DNA from: Glaciecola amylolytica
GTDB lineage: Bacteria; Bacteroidota; Bacteroidia; Flavobacteriales_D; Crocinitomicaceae
DNA: 64,000 nucleotides
NCBI GenBank assembly: GCA_003856375.1
Contig: CP034120.1
Coordinates: 2,728,001-2,792,000 of the forward strand
Reading direction: 5' to 3'
Positions within the stretch are counted from its first letter, which is position 1; every line of letters starts with the position of its first letter. A program made the translations under genes and the position numbers. Positions 44,621 through 53,988 of the stretch are shown one piece after another. The notes beneath the pieces are model-generated. The model was given only the letters and a program-made list of their open reading frames with translations, was not told where the DNA came from and searched no databases.

Positions 44621-47600
44621 TTATTTGTTCACAATCAAGCTATAATTGTGTATACTGCTTTGAGTTTTTACCTGAAGTACATACTGACCGTTAGCGAATG
44701 CAGTCAGATCGATGACTTGTTCTTTTTCAAAAGAACCAGACTCCAGTTTCCAGACCATTCTTCCGGCAGCATCAATTACCTCAACAGATTGGTACTGAAC
44801 ATCCGAAACCAGGGTGATTATTCCGGAAGTCGGGTTCGGATAGACAAACATTTGTGCTTCATCTTGCTCCGAAAGTGATAAACATTCATCAACCACAATG
44901 CTCGATTGAGCCGTTCCCGAGCAGCCGTTTCCATCTGTGAAAGAATAGGTGATCGGGAAAGTTCCCGCACCACTCGCTGCAGGATTAAAGTTCCCGGAAT
45001 TCACTCCCGTTCCCGAATAATTTCCTCCAAGCGGCGAACCTCCTGTCAATGTAAAGGAAGGTGTGTAGGTACAAACCTGATTCAAAGCTCCCAAACTCAC
45101 ATTCGGGTTGCTGTTTACAGTTACTGTTACCTGATCCGTATTCTGGCATCCGTTTGCATCTGTCCCGGTCAGAGTATAAGTTGTTGTTCCATTTGGAACG
45201 AAAGAAACACCGTTTTGAACTCCGTTGTTCCAACCCAAAGCAGGCGAACCGGAAGAAGTTCCCGTCAAAGTCACCGAAGTTCCGGCACACACACTTTGAT
45301 CAGATCCTGCATTCACCGTAAACGGAGTTGAAGCCGTAATGGTCATTGGTTCAGAAGTTGAAATACACCCCGCAGCTGAAACCGAAACGGTATAAGTACC
45401 TGCAGACGAAACTGTAATCACCGGTGTCAACGATCCTTCAGACCAGGTATTCCCCGAGGAGTAGGACGATGTCAAAGTAATGGTATTTCCCGCACACAAA
45501 ACAAGTGAACTTGCTGTAATCACCGGAGGAGTTGGTGCTCCCGGATCCGTTAAGCTTCCGGAAATAGTATTTGAGACACACCCTGCCCCACTCGTTAAAA
45601 CAATGTTGTATGAACCTGCTCCCAGATTCGGAATATTGGTAGGAAGCGATGCGACCGGAGTTGAACCCGATGCCGTTCCCGACCACGAAATTGTTCCTGA
45701 ACCGCTTCCGTTCACAGCAATTGATCCTGTATTTGTAGCACAAGCAGTAGGACTTGTTACAGTTCCCAATGTAATTGCCGGTGTTGGATTCACCGTTACT
45801 GAAATTGAATTGCTGTTTGCACTCTGGCATCCGGAAGCATTACTAACCTGAACCGTGTAAGTTCCGGCAGTAGCAGCTGTAATCGTTTGCGTTGTAGCTC
45901 CATTCGACCACAAATAAGATGTTCCGGTTGTGGAAGTCAAAGTCACCGAACTTCCCGAACAGAAAGTAGTTGCTCCACCCGCTGTAATCGTAGGTGCAGT
46001 TGGTATCGGATTCACCGTCACTGAAATTGAATTACTGTTTGAACTCTGGCATCCGGAAGCATTGCTGACCTGAACGGTATAAGTTCCGGCAGTTGTCACC
46101 GGAATGGATTGCGTTGTAGCTCCGTTCGACCACAAATAAGACGTTCCGGCTGTGGAAGTCAAAGTCACGGAACTTCCCGCACAGAAAGTAGTTGCTCCGC
46201 CAGCTGTAATCGTAGGCGCAGTTGGAGTCGGATTCACTGTTACGCTGATCGAATTACTATTCGGACTCTGACATCCGGAAGCACTCACAACTTTACAAGT
46301 ATATGTTCCGGCAGTTGTCACCGGAATGGATTGCGTTGTTGCTCCGGTCGACCACAGATAAGATGTTCCGGCAGTGGAAGTCAAGGTAACAGAACTTCCC
46401 GCACAGAAAGTGGTTGCTCCGCCTGCTGTAATTGTAGGTGCTGAAGGAAGCGGATTGACCGTTACCACAATCGAATTACTATTCGGGCTCTGGCATCCGG
46501 CAGCACTGATTACTTTACAAGTATATGTTCCGGCAGTTGTAACTGAAATAGATTGTGTCGTTGCTCCGGTCGACCATAGGTAAGAGTTTCCGGATGTAGA
46601 AGTCAAAGTCACGGAACTTCCCGCACAAAACGTGATTGCTCCACCAGCTGTAATGGTTGGTGCTGTTGGTGTCGGATTGACCGTAACCGTAGTTGCTGCG
46701 CTTGCAGCACTTTGACAGCCCGCTGCACTTGTAACCTGAACGGTATACGCTCCGGCTGTTGTTGCAGTAATCGTTTGACTCGTAGCACCATTTGACCACA
46801 AATAAGACGCTCCGGCACTGGAAGTAAGTGTTACTGATCCTCCGGCACAGAATGTTGTGGTACCTCCGGTCGTAACAGTTGGTGCTGCCGGAACAGCATT
46901 TACAGTTACATAATTGGTCATCGTACTGGTATTCGATCCGGCACCGTTTGTTGCTGTCAGAACCACATTGTACGTTCCCGCTGTGGAATATGTCACCGTA
47001 GGACTTGCAGCAGTAGAAGTTGGAGGTGTTCCACCAGGGAAAGACCAGGAATAAGACGTTGGTGATCCGGTAGAAGTATTGGTATATGTTACACTTTGTC
47101 CGGCACAAACAGAAGTAACTGTTGTGGTGAAACTTGGTGTTGGCGGAGTAGCAACCGCCACTCCCGTAATATTGATATTGTCGACGTAAATGTTGTTTCC
47201 GTATGCCGATAGATTCTTAAACGCAACAATCACATTTGCCTGTCCCACATACGGAGTCAGATTCACAGTTTCTGTTCTCCATTGAGCCGCAGTGGTAGGA
47301 ATGAAAGCATTGGTAGTGTTTGTGGCAGTAGCCAAGGTAGCTCCTGACTTCGAATAAACACTCGTAAATGTCAAGCCGCAATCAGTAGAAACCAACACTT
47401 CCAAACCATCCGTACTTCCGTTATTGTATCGTGCGTAGGCAACACTAAATGTCAATTGAGCAGATGAATACCCGGTAAAGATCAACGGTTTTATTTTCAC
47501 AACATCATCATCCGCGTCTTCAAACTGGTAATTATCAAACCACATCGAATTTCCTGCAGTAGGGGCCAATCCTACAGTTGCTGAACGTGCCCAGGTTGTT

Positions 47601-50263
47601 GTGGAGTTATTGTTATTCTGAATACTCCAGCCTGTAGGCGGAAAAGTAGCTGTTGTAAATCCTTCTGTCAATGGCAATGCCGATGCAGTAGATGAAACAA
47701 CGGTGATATACCCTGTTTTTGTTTCCGTATCAGAACCATTTGCATTGGTTGCAACAAGTGTTACAGCATATGTTCCCGCCGTATTGTATGTAACTGTTGG
47801 GTTTGTTGCCGTAGACGTTGATGGAGTTCCTCCGGTAAAAGTCCACGAATAGGACGTTGAAAACGTAGACAAATTGGTAAAAGCAATGGAAGAACCCTGG
47901 CAAACAGTTGTTTGAGCTGCAGAAAAATCTGCCACAGGAGAACTCACAACTCCCAAACCGTTCAATACAAAATTGTACGTTCCTTCATCACAGTCATTGG
48001 TTCCGAACTGAATATTTCCGGTGAAATTTCCGGCAGCATTCGGTGAAAATACAACCGTAAATGTGGTGCTTGAACCCGGAGTTACAGTAGTCGTTCCGAA
48101 ACCGGTTCCAAGAGAAAATCCTGTTCCCGTTACAGTAATCGGATTCGTCAGTGTTAAATTGGTTGTTCCGGTATTGGTGATCGTAAATGTGGCAGTTGTC
48201 GATCCTCCGGATTGCGTATTGGCAAAAGTGTAAGATCCGCCATCAAGAACTTCAACACCTGCAGAAGCCAATTGGATTTCTCCTGGTGTTGTTCCTTCAA
48301 ATTTCACATTATCAATGAAAATATTGTTTCCGTTTGCCGAAACACCTCTGAAACGGAAGCGCAGATTCTTGGAAGTTGCACCAACATAGGACATCAAACT
48401 GATCGTTTCTGTTCTCCAGTCGGCAGCAGCTGTCGGGAAATATTCCGTTCCAAGAATCGTTGCATTTTGATACAAAAACGGAGTTGCATTTCCTGTTTTA
48501 CTGTAAACGTTTGTCCACGTTGTTCCGCAATCGGTAGAGATCTGAACAATTAACTGATCGTTTGAAGTAGCGGTTCGTTTTCTATATGCCACGTCGAATT
48601 TCAAAGTTGCTGCAGTCGCATTACACGGCAATAAAAACACCGGAGTATACAAATCTTCGTTCGTAGTGGAACCATTTCCATAACATGGAACCTGAGCAAT
48701 GTTGTTGGTAAAAGTTCCCGTTGAAGAAACTCCTGAAGCCGGAGACCATTTGAAACAATCTCCGTTCACGTTATCGATTCGCCATTTCACATCCGGAGGA
48801 AATGACTGTCCTTCGAAATCCTGTGTATAGTTCGGCATGATTCCGTTTGAAACCACGAAATCAATTCCTGAAGTATCATACACCGCATACGGATCAGCAA
48901 CACCATTCGGCAAAGTGGAATAAGCTCTGAAAGAATGTGTTCCCAACGCCGCTGTAAAAGCAGGTAAAGCAACAGTAGCGGAAGCATTCGGACTCAAATT
49001 TCCGGTCCAGCTGAATGTTACAGCAGTTCCGTTATCGACCTTATATGAAATGGTTGCAGCAGTTAAATTATTCGATCCGCGGTTTCTCAATTGCACACTT
49101 GGAGTAATCGCTCCCGCACAATTATCCCCTCTCGGTGCAAAAACATCCGTCACGGAAGCATCACTCGGATTCGGAGGTGTACACGCATCGGAATTGATTA
49201 AAGCAACCCGCATCGGAGAACCTTCCAACACAGCTCTCATACGCTGTTTTTGGTCATTGGTAAACACATTCATACAAGCGTCGTCTGTGTAATCCATGTA
49301 ATTCTGAATCATATCCGGACCTTGATCAGGAGCAGCTGTGCACGAATTTTGTCCCGTCGGACAGCCATAATTCGGAGCATTTGCAGTCGGAGTATCATTA
49401 CAATAATCTGTCGCATTGCAGTTACCATCGCCCCAAATATGGCGCAAACCAAGCCAGTGACCGATTTCATGCGTTGCAGTTCTTCCCTGATTGTATGGTC
49501 CCGGATATCCGGTTACAGAGCTTTTCCCGATTGAATTATACAGGAAAACAACTCCATCCGTTGCAGCAGCAGGAGTTCCACATCCCATTCCACCAATCGG
49601 TGATTGAGGAAACTGCGCATATCCCAAAATTCCTCCGCTGATATTGCACAGCCAGATATTCATGTATTTATCCGGAGACCAGCCTCTTGTAGCCGTAGGG
49701 GTTCCGTTATTGTAAGTATATGTTTTGATTGTTGCGTCGATGTAATTGGTTGAATACGGCGGAGCTGTAAACGATGCTGAAGTACGATTGATGCGGTTTA
49801 CACCATTTTCTCCGTTCGGAAATGCGGAACCATCAGGTCGTCTTTTTGACAAACAAAATTCGATTTGAGTATCTGCACCAACAGCATTTGTATTCCAACC
49901 GTTTGATCCGAACATTCGACGGAAATCTTCGTTCAACACATCAATTTGTGATTGGATTGCAGCATAACTGACATTGGTTCCCGAACCAACTGCTTCCCCG
50001 TTATGAATGACGTGAACGACTACCGGAATCTGGTATACTCCTCCGATAATTTTTCCGGCAACAGGATTGCTGAGTTCCGACTGAAGCCATTGTTCAAACT
50101 GGGCACTTGATTCTAATTCCGGGTGGTTGGCGTGCAGGATTGCATCGTTTTCATCTGTGTAACATCGGACCACACCATTTGTCTGACCGAATACTCCATA
50201 AGAGAGCACCGTGAAAAACAAACATGCGACGAATGCACGTAGTTTTACTCCGTTAGTTTCCAT
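44621..50263 (-). CDS. Giant secreted M43 metalloprotease with PKD, repeat and T9SS type A domains
   Basis: The 1880-residue product has a signal peptide ending SYGVFGQ. The M43 catalytic domain holds HEIGHWLGLRH (zinc ligands His265, His269, His275; Glu266) and a Met-turn in NYMDYTD. A CARDB-like region, two MAM-like sandwiches (FRGVSANGNNIFIDNVKF, FKNLSAYGNNIYVDNINI), an abnormal-spindle-like beta domain, PKD domains (WTFTGGTPSTS, WSFPGGTPPTS) and five 74-residue Ig-like repeats (1129-1498) follow. More Ig-like modules precede the type A sorting domain (MFVYPNPTSGIITLVS). It is predicted to be a surface or secreted endopeptidase. Confidence 0.92.
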   Translation of the reverse strand: METNGVKLRAFVACLFFTVLSYGVFGQTNGVVRCYTDENDAILHANHPELESSAQFEQWLQSELSNPVAGKIIGGVYQIPVVVHVIHNGEAVGSGTNVSYAAIQSQIDVLNEDFRRMFGSNGWNTNAVGADTQIEFCLSKRRPDGSAFPNGENGVNRINRTSASFTAPPYSTNYIDATIKTYTYNNGTPTATRGWSPDKYMNIWLCNISGGILGYAQFPQSPIGGMGCGTPAAATDGVVFLYNSIGKSSVTGYPGPYNQGRTATHEIGHWLGLRHIWGDGNCNATDYCNDTPTANAPNYGCPTGQNSCTAAPDQGPDMIQNYMDYTDDACMNVFTNDQKQRMRAVLEGSPMRVALINSDACTPPNPSDASVTDVFAPRGDNCAGAITPSVQLRNRGSNNLTAATISYKVDNGTAVTFSWTGNLSPNASATVALPAFTAALGTHSFRAYSTLPNGVADPYAVYDTSGIDFVVSNGIMPNYTQDFEGQSFPPDVKWRIDNVNGDCFKWSPASGVSSTGTFTNNIAQVPCYGNGSTTNEDLYTPVFLLPCNATAATLKFDVAYRKRTATSNDQLIVQISTDCGTTWTNVYSKTGNATPFLYQNATILGTEYFPTAAADWRTETISLMSYVGATSKNLRFRFRGVSANGNNIFIDNVKFEGTTPGEIQLASAGVEVLDGGSYTFANTQSGGSTTATFTITNTGTTNLTLTNPITVTGTGFSLGTGFGTTTVTPGSSTTFTVVFSPNAAGNFTGNIQFGTNDCDEGTYNFVLNGLGVVSSPVADFSAAQTTVCQGSSIAFTNLSTFSTSYSWTFTGGTPSTSTATNPTVTYNTAGTYAVTLVATNANGSDTETKTGYITVVSSTASALPLTEGFTTATFPPTGWSIQNNNNSTTTWARSATVGLAPTAGNSMWFDNYQFEDADDDVVKIKPLIFTGYSSAQLTFSVAYARYNNGSTDGLEVLVSTDCGLTFTSVYSKSGATLATATNTTNAFIPTTAAQWRTETVNLTPYVGQANVIVAFKNLSAYGNNIYVDNINITGVAVATPPTPSFTTTVTSVCAGQSVTYTNTSTGSPTSYSWSFPGGTPPTSTAASPTVTYSTAGTYNVVLTATNGAGSNTSTMTNYVTVNAVPAAPTVTTGGTTTFCAGGSVTLTSSAGASYLWSNGATSQTITATTAGAYTVQVTSAAGCQSAASAATTVTVNPTPTAPTITAGGAITFCAGSSVTLTSTSGNSYLWSTGATTQSISVTTAGTYTCKVISAAGCQSPNSNSIVVTVNPLPSAPTITAGGATTFCAGSSVTLTSTAGTSYLWSTGATTQSIPVTTAGTYTCKVVSASGCQSPNSNSISVTVNPTPTAPTITAGGATTFCAGSSVTLTSTAGTSYLWSNGATTQSIPVTTAGTYTVQVSNASGCQSSNSNSISVTVNPIPTAPTITAGGATTFCSGSSVTLTSTTGTSYLWSNGATTQTITAATAGTYTVQVSNASGCQSANSNSISVTVNPTPAITLGTVTSPTACATNTGSIAVNGSGSGTISWSGTASGSTPVASLPTNIPNLGAGSYNIVLTSGAGCVSNTISGSLTDPGAPTPPVITASSLVLCAGNTITLTSSYSSGNTWSEGSLTPVITVSSAGTYTVSVSAAGCISTSEPMTITASTPFTVNAGSDQSVCAGTSVTLTGTSSGSPALGWNNGVQNGVSFVPNGTTTYTLTGTDANGCQNTDQVTVTVNSNPNVSLGALNQVCTYTPSFTLTGGSPLGGNYSGTGVNSGNFNPAASGAGTFPITYSFTDGNGCSGTAQSSIVVDECLSLSEQDEAQMFVYPNPTSGIITLVSDVQYQSVEVIDAAGRMVWKLESGSFEKEQVIDLTAFANGQYVLQVKTQSSIHNYSLIVNK
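45770..46879 (-). repeat. Five tandem 222-bp repeats inside the giant M43 protease gene
   Basis: Five units of 74 codons each share FCAGSSVTLTS, SYLWSNGATTQ and TAGTYT. The DNA anchor at GCTCC(A/G)TTCGACCAC recurs 222 bp apart (45897, 46119). The unit is clearly related to the 72-residue repeat at 9354-11081 but two codons longer. Confidence 0.9.
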
Positions 50264-50428
50264 AAAAGCAGTTTTATCATTTCGAACGAATGCTCTTAAT
50301 CCTTAAATGGAAATAACTGATTTAGAGCACTCAATTCTAGTTTTAGCAAACCAATGATAGTAAAAAAAACTGATTGACAAACTTTTAGAGTTCAAATATT
50401 AACATTGACTTATCAACGATGTTTAATT

Positions 50429-50779
50429 CTATTCAAACATATCTCCAAGCATATTCTCGCCTGCCTGGCCTATTAACGGAACGTATTTTTTCTCTCCCTG
50501 AATGGCTGAAAAAATGAGCATTAACCAAATCAAAAAAAGCAAGATCGAGATCACATTAATGACGATCACGCCAATGAAAGGAATAAAAAACAAGATTGTA
50601 TCGACGATACTTACCGCCGCACCAACGAGCATCAATATGAGCATTTGCCTCAGATGAAAAGCGGTAAATTTCCGCTCTTCCCCTTCAGTCGAAGAGACTT
50701 TTACAAGCGAAACAATCCATCCTATCAATGTGCAATAACAAAGAATTGCATAGGTTTTATTAAGTGACTTTGAATCCAT
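50429..50779 (-). CDS. DUF4870/Tic20-like small membrane protein
   Basis: The 116-residue product has three to four membrane segments (YAILCYCTLIGWIVSLV, LILMLVGAAVSIVDTILFFIPFIGVIVINVISILLFLIWLMLIF) and a short polar tail. The N-terminal pattern and AFHLRQML are typical of DUF4870 proteins. No function is established. It follows ftsY on the same strand with an 88-bp gap. Confidence 0.75.
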   Translation of the reverse strand: MDSKSLNKTYAILCYCTLIGWIVSLVKVSSTEGEERKFTAFHLRQMLILMLVGAAVSIVDTILFFIPFIGVIVINVISILLFLIWLMLIFSAIQGEKKYVPLIGQAGENMLGDMFE

Positions 50780-50867
50780 GGTGATATAAGTAACACTAAA
50801 ATATGCTGTTAATTATATTTCTAGTTCAAAAATTAGTGAATAGTAAATTTAAATGATTGGTTTTCAG

Positions 50868-51824
50868 TTATTCTCCAAAAATAGACGAAACAAACTCTTC
50901 TTTTCGGAAAACCTGCAAGTCATCTATTCCCTCTCCGACTCCAATAAATCGAACAGGAATATTCATTTGGTCTGAAATACCAATGACAACTCCTCCTTTT
51001 GCCGTACCATCCAATTTGGTGATGATGAGTCCGGTTAATGAAGTAGCGAGAGCAAATTGTTTGGCTTGTTCAAAGGCATTTTGCCCGGTTGAACCATCCA
51101 AAACCAGTAAAATTTCATGCGGTGCATCCGGAACTACCTTCTCCATCACCCGTTTGATTTTGGAAAGCTCATTCATCAGATTCACTTTGTTATGCAAACG
51201 TCCGGCAGTGTCAATGATCACCACATCAGCTCCCTGAGCTTTAGCTGAACTCAAAGCATCAAAAGCAACAGAAGCAGGATCTGCGCCCATTCCTTGCTGT
51301 ACGATCGGCACTCCGACTCTTTCCGACCAAATGATCAACTGATCAACAGCTGCAGCACGGAAAGTATCAGCAGCTCCAAGAACCACTTTTTTTCCGGCCT
51401 TTTTGAACTGATTGGCCAATTTCCCGATCGATGTTGTTTTTCCAACTCCGTTCACTCCCACAATCATAATCACATGCGGATTTCCATTGTGATTCGGGAT
51501 ATTGTATTCTGTTGGTCCGTCCGAATCATTTTCAGATAAAAGACTGGCAATTTCTTCCTTCAGAACCCGGTTCAATTCATCGGTTCCAACGTATTTGTCT
51601 CTGGAAACCCGTTCATTGATCCGATCGATAATTTTCAATGTTGTATTCACACCGACATCAGAGCTGATCAGAATTTCTTCCAACTCATCCAAAACCTCAT
51701 CATCTACACGGGATTTCCCAACAAGCGAACGCGTTAGTTTACCAAAAAAACTTTCTTTTGTTTTTTCAAGTCCTTTGTCGAGTGTTTCTTTATTCTCCTT
51801 AGAGAACCAACCAAATAATGCCAT
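50868..51824 (-). CDS. ftsY: Signal recognition particle receptor FtsY
   Basis: The 318-residue SRP receptor GTPase docks ribosome-SRP complexes at the membrane. It has the NG domain with P-loop GVNGVGKTT (123-131), DTFRAAA, DTAGRLHNK, TKLDGTAKGG and GVGEGIDDLQVF. The N-terminal acidic domain is very short, as is common outside proteobacteria. A TATTTTTG -7 element (51829-51836, minus strand) lies just before the ATG, right after the terminator of the ribosomal cluster. Confidence 0.97.
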   Translation of the reverse strand: MALFGWFSKENKETLDKGLEKTKESFFGKLTRSLVGKSRVDDEVLDELEEILISSDVGVNTTLKIIDRINERVSRDKYVGTDELNRVLKEEIASLLSENDSDGPTEYNIPNHNGNPHVIMIVGVNGVGKTTSIGKLANQFKKAGKKVVLGAADTFRAAAVDQLIIWSERVGVPIVQQGMGADPASVAFDALSSAKAQGADVVIIDTAGRLHNKVNLMNELSKIKRVMEKVVPDAPHEILLVLDGSTGQNAFEQAKQFALATSLTGLIITKLDGTAKGGVVIGISDQMNIPVRFIGVGEGIDDLQVFRKEEFVSSIFGE

Positions 51825-51837
51825 AGTTCAAAAATAC

Positions 51838-51864
51838 AAAAACCCCGAAATAATTCGAGGTTTA
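51838..51864 (-). terminator. Terminator after the rpmB-rpmG-DUF4295 cluster
   Basis: AACCTCGAA and TTTCGGGGTT pair with one G-U on the minus strand, followed by TTTTT. The ftsY -7 element overlaps the downstream edge. Confidence 0.65.
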
Positions 51865-51896
51865 AAAACAATATCGCGTTTACAACTTTTAAAGAA

Positions 51897-52052
51897 TTAG
51901 GCTTTAGTAAACCACTCTTTAACTTTATCGTTGTGTACAATCTCTTCTTTGAAAGCGAAAGATCCTGATTTCTCAGACTTAACCATCTTGATCACTTTCG
52001 TATGCTCTTTTCCTCCACCTTTTTGTAGGGATGCTACTACTTTCTTAGCCAT
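51897..52052 (-). CDS. DUF4295 protein, probable ribosomal protein bL38
   Basis: A 51-residue basic protein (starts MAKKVVASLQKGGGKEHTKV, ends VKEWFTKA) lies 81 bp after rpmG. It matches DUF4295, which in Bacteroidetes always follows rpmB and rpmG; I recall it being identified as large-subunit protein bL38 in Flavobacterium ribosomes. Start and stop are unambiguous. The size and Lys-rich composition fit a ribosomal protein. Confidence 0.88.
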   Translation of the reverse strand: MAKKVVASLQKGGGKEHTKVIKMVKSEKSGSFAFKEEIVHNDKVKEWFTKA

Positions 52053-52133
52053 GACTTAAATTTTTATATTAGTTTCACTTTGAATTTTTTCCATCAATGA
52101 CGGCGATCAAATCAAAAGTTTCACTTTTTCTTA

Positions 52134-52322
52134 TTACTTAATCTCTTTATGAACTGTGTAACGCTTCAAGACCGGATTGAATTTCTTAATTTCCAAACGA
52201 TCAGGAGTGTTTTTACGATTTTTCATCGTAATGTAACGAGATGTTCCCGCCATTCCAGATTCTTTGTGCTCAGTGCACTCTAAAATAACCTGGATTCTAT
52301 TTCCTTTTGCTTTCTTAGCCAT
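52134..52322 (-). CDS. rpmG: 50S ribosomal protein L33
   Basis: The 62-residue product ([20 protein letters not shown], then [25 protein letters not shown]) is a typical L33. It has only one of the cysteines used in zinc-binding L33 forms, so it is the zinc-free type. It lies between rpmB and the DUF4295 gene. Confidence 0.97.
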   Translation of the reverse strand: MAKKAKGNRIQVILECTEHKESGMAGTSRYITMKNRKNTPDRLEIKKFNPVLKRYTVHKEIK

Positions 52323-52369
52323 TTTCTTAATTCTTTATGATTGAACCACTTTTGTGACCGAATCCGGAT

Positions 52370-52606
52370 TTACTTTAAAAAACCTTTTTCACGTGCTTCT
52401 TTCAAACACGCAGAAATCCCTTTCTTATTAATTGTTCTCAACGCAGACGCAGAAATCTTTAATGTAACATACATATCGTCTTCTGGTACGTAGAACTTTT
52501 TAGTTAACAAGTTCGGGTAAAACTTGCGTTTTGTTTTGCGGTTTGAGTGAGAAACGTTGTTCCCTACCATTACCGACTTTCCTGTTAATTGACAAACTCG
52601 TGACAT
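52370..52606 (-). CDS. rpmB: 50S ribosomal protein L28
   Basis: The 78-residue product has [21 protein letters not shown] and [12 protein letters not shown], as in L28. It heads the conserved rpmB-rpmG-DUF4295 cluster. Confidence 0.97.
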   Translation of the reverse strand: MSRVCQLTGKSVMVGNNVSHSNRKTKRKFYPNLLTKKFYVPEDDMYVTLKISASALRTINKKGISACLKEAREKGFLK

Positions 52607-52673
52607 TGTATTTTATTTTTCCTTATTCTAAAAGCGGGTGCAAAGAAAAGCAAATTCCAACAATTAAGCAACA

Positions 52674-53930
52674 TTAATCTTGCTTTTTTTCAATATTTAT
52701 TCCTAAAATTTCGCAGCGTAACAAATTTAGCGCTGTCAGGACAGTCATTTGCACTGTTCTGTGTCTGTCTGACCCAAAAAGAAATTTTCTGGAAATTTTT
52801 CTGTTTGGTCCGTCAATCGCGATCCAAACTGTACCAACCGGTTTTTCTTCACTTCCACCAAGCGGTCCCGCAATTCCCGAAACAGAGATCGTCCAGTCTG
52901 TTCCCAAAACTTCTTTTCCGCCGGAAGCCATTTCAAAAACGGTCTCTTCCGAAACTGCTCCGAAGCTTTCCAAAGTGTCTGATTTCACGTTCGCCAATTT
53001 CATCTTCAATTCATTGCTGTATGTGATCAAACCTCCGAGTACATAAGCCGACGAACCTGAAATACTTGTCAGATTTGCCATCAAAGCTCCTCCTGTGCAA
53101 CTTTCAACCGTTCCGACAGTTTCTTTCCGCGCTTCTAAAAGCTTCCCGACAACCTCTGCCAGGGTTTCTTCCTCTTCACCATATACATGCACCGGAATCA
53201 TTTCCTTTAATAAAGGACCGAAGTAATTCACCCGTTCCTGATTTCCGGAACTGGAACTGATCCGCAGCTTCACCATTCCGGGAGAAGGCAAATATGCCAG
53301 ATCCAATCCTTCTTCGCGCAGCTGGTTTTCCCACTCTCCTATTCTATCCGCCAAAAAAGATTCTCCGATTCCCTGCGTCAGGTAAGTTCTCTGAACCAGT
53401 TTTTTCAATGGAAACCGTTCCGACAAGCGCGGAATCACATGTGTTTCCATCAAATATTTCATTTCATACGGAACTCCCGGCATTGAAACGAAAATAGTTC
53501 CGTTCTTTTCAAACCACATTCCCGGAGCAGTTCCCTGATCGTTGAAAAGCACTTCACAGGATTCCGGAACCATTGCCTGAAGTTTGTTCACTTCGAGCAT
53601 CGGGCGGTTTCGTTTAATGAAAAAAGATTCCACGTGATGCAGTACCTGTTCATCCAAAACCAGGGTCGTATTAAAATATGCGCACAGAACCTGTTTCGTG
53701 ATATCGTCTTTGGTTGGGCCAAGTCCGCCGGTTATCAAAACAACCTGACTTCTGCCCTGCGCATCCTGAAGTGCACCGGAAATTGCATCCCATGAATCGG
53801 AGATCGTAGCAACATACGAAACCTTGATTCCGTTATCTGCTAATTGAGTTCCCATCCACGAAGCATTCGTATTAATTGTCTGTCCAATTAAAAGTTCGTC
53901 TCCGATGGATATAATTTCAACATGAATCAT
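52674..53930 (-). CDS. cinA: CinA-family nicotinamide-nucleotide amidohydrolase / competence-damage protein
   Basis: The start at 53930 gives the normal N-terminus MIHVEIISIGDELLIGQTIN; upstream in-frame sequence is not conserved. The 418-residue product has the MoaB/MoeA-like N-terminal domain (TGGLGPTKDDITK, MPGVPYEMKYLM) and the C-terminal CinA domain (TVESCTGGALMANLTSISGSS, VSGIAGPLGGSEEKPVGTVWIA) that deamidates NMN in pyridine-nucleotide recycling. It sits beside the ribosomal cluster, as in many Bacteroidetes. Confidence 0.93.
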   Translation of the reverse strand: MIHVEIISIGDELLIGQTINTNASWMGTQLADNGIKVSYVATISDSWDAISGALQDAQGRSQVVLITGGLGPTKDDITKQVLCAYFNTTLVLDEQVLHHVESFFIKRNRPMLEVNKLQAMVPESCEVLFNDQGTAPGMWFEKNGTIFVSMPGVPYEMKYLMETHVIPRLSERFPLKKLVQRTYLTQGIGESFLADRIGEWENQLREEGLDLAYLPSPGMVKLRISSSSGNQERVNYFGPLLKEMIPVHVYGEEEETLAEVVGKLLEARKETVGTVESCTGGALMANLTSISGSSAYVLGGLITYSNELKMKLANVKSDTLESFGAVSEETVFEMASGGKEVLGTDWTISVSGIAGPLGGSEEKPVGTVWIAIDGPNRKISRKFLFGSDRHRTVQMTVLTALNLLRCEILGINIEKKQD

Positions 53931-53939
53931 GGTACTGTT

Positions 53940-53971
53940 TTTGAGCATAGACAAAATTATTCTTAAGTTTG
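53940..53971 (+). promoter_or_regulatory. Complete Bacteroidetes-type promoter for the DUF4197 gene
   Basis: TTTG (53940-53943) and TAAGTTTG (53964-53971) are 20 bp apart, matching the TTTG/TAnnTTTG consensus and spacing. Transcription should start about 10 bp before the ATG at 53989. This is the best full promoter in the window. Confidence 0.7.
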
Positions 53972-53988
53972 AACATAAAAAATAATCC

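Noticed and set aside
45480-45851. Plus-strand open frame antisense to the giant M43 protease
   Set aside because: Mirror of repetitive coding sequence; Val/Pro-rich product without any family features.
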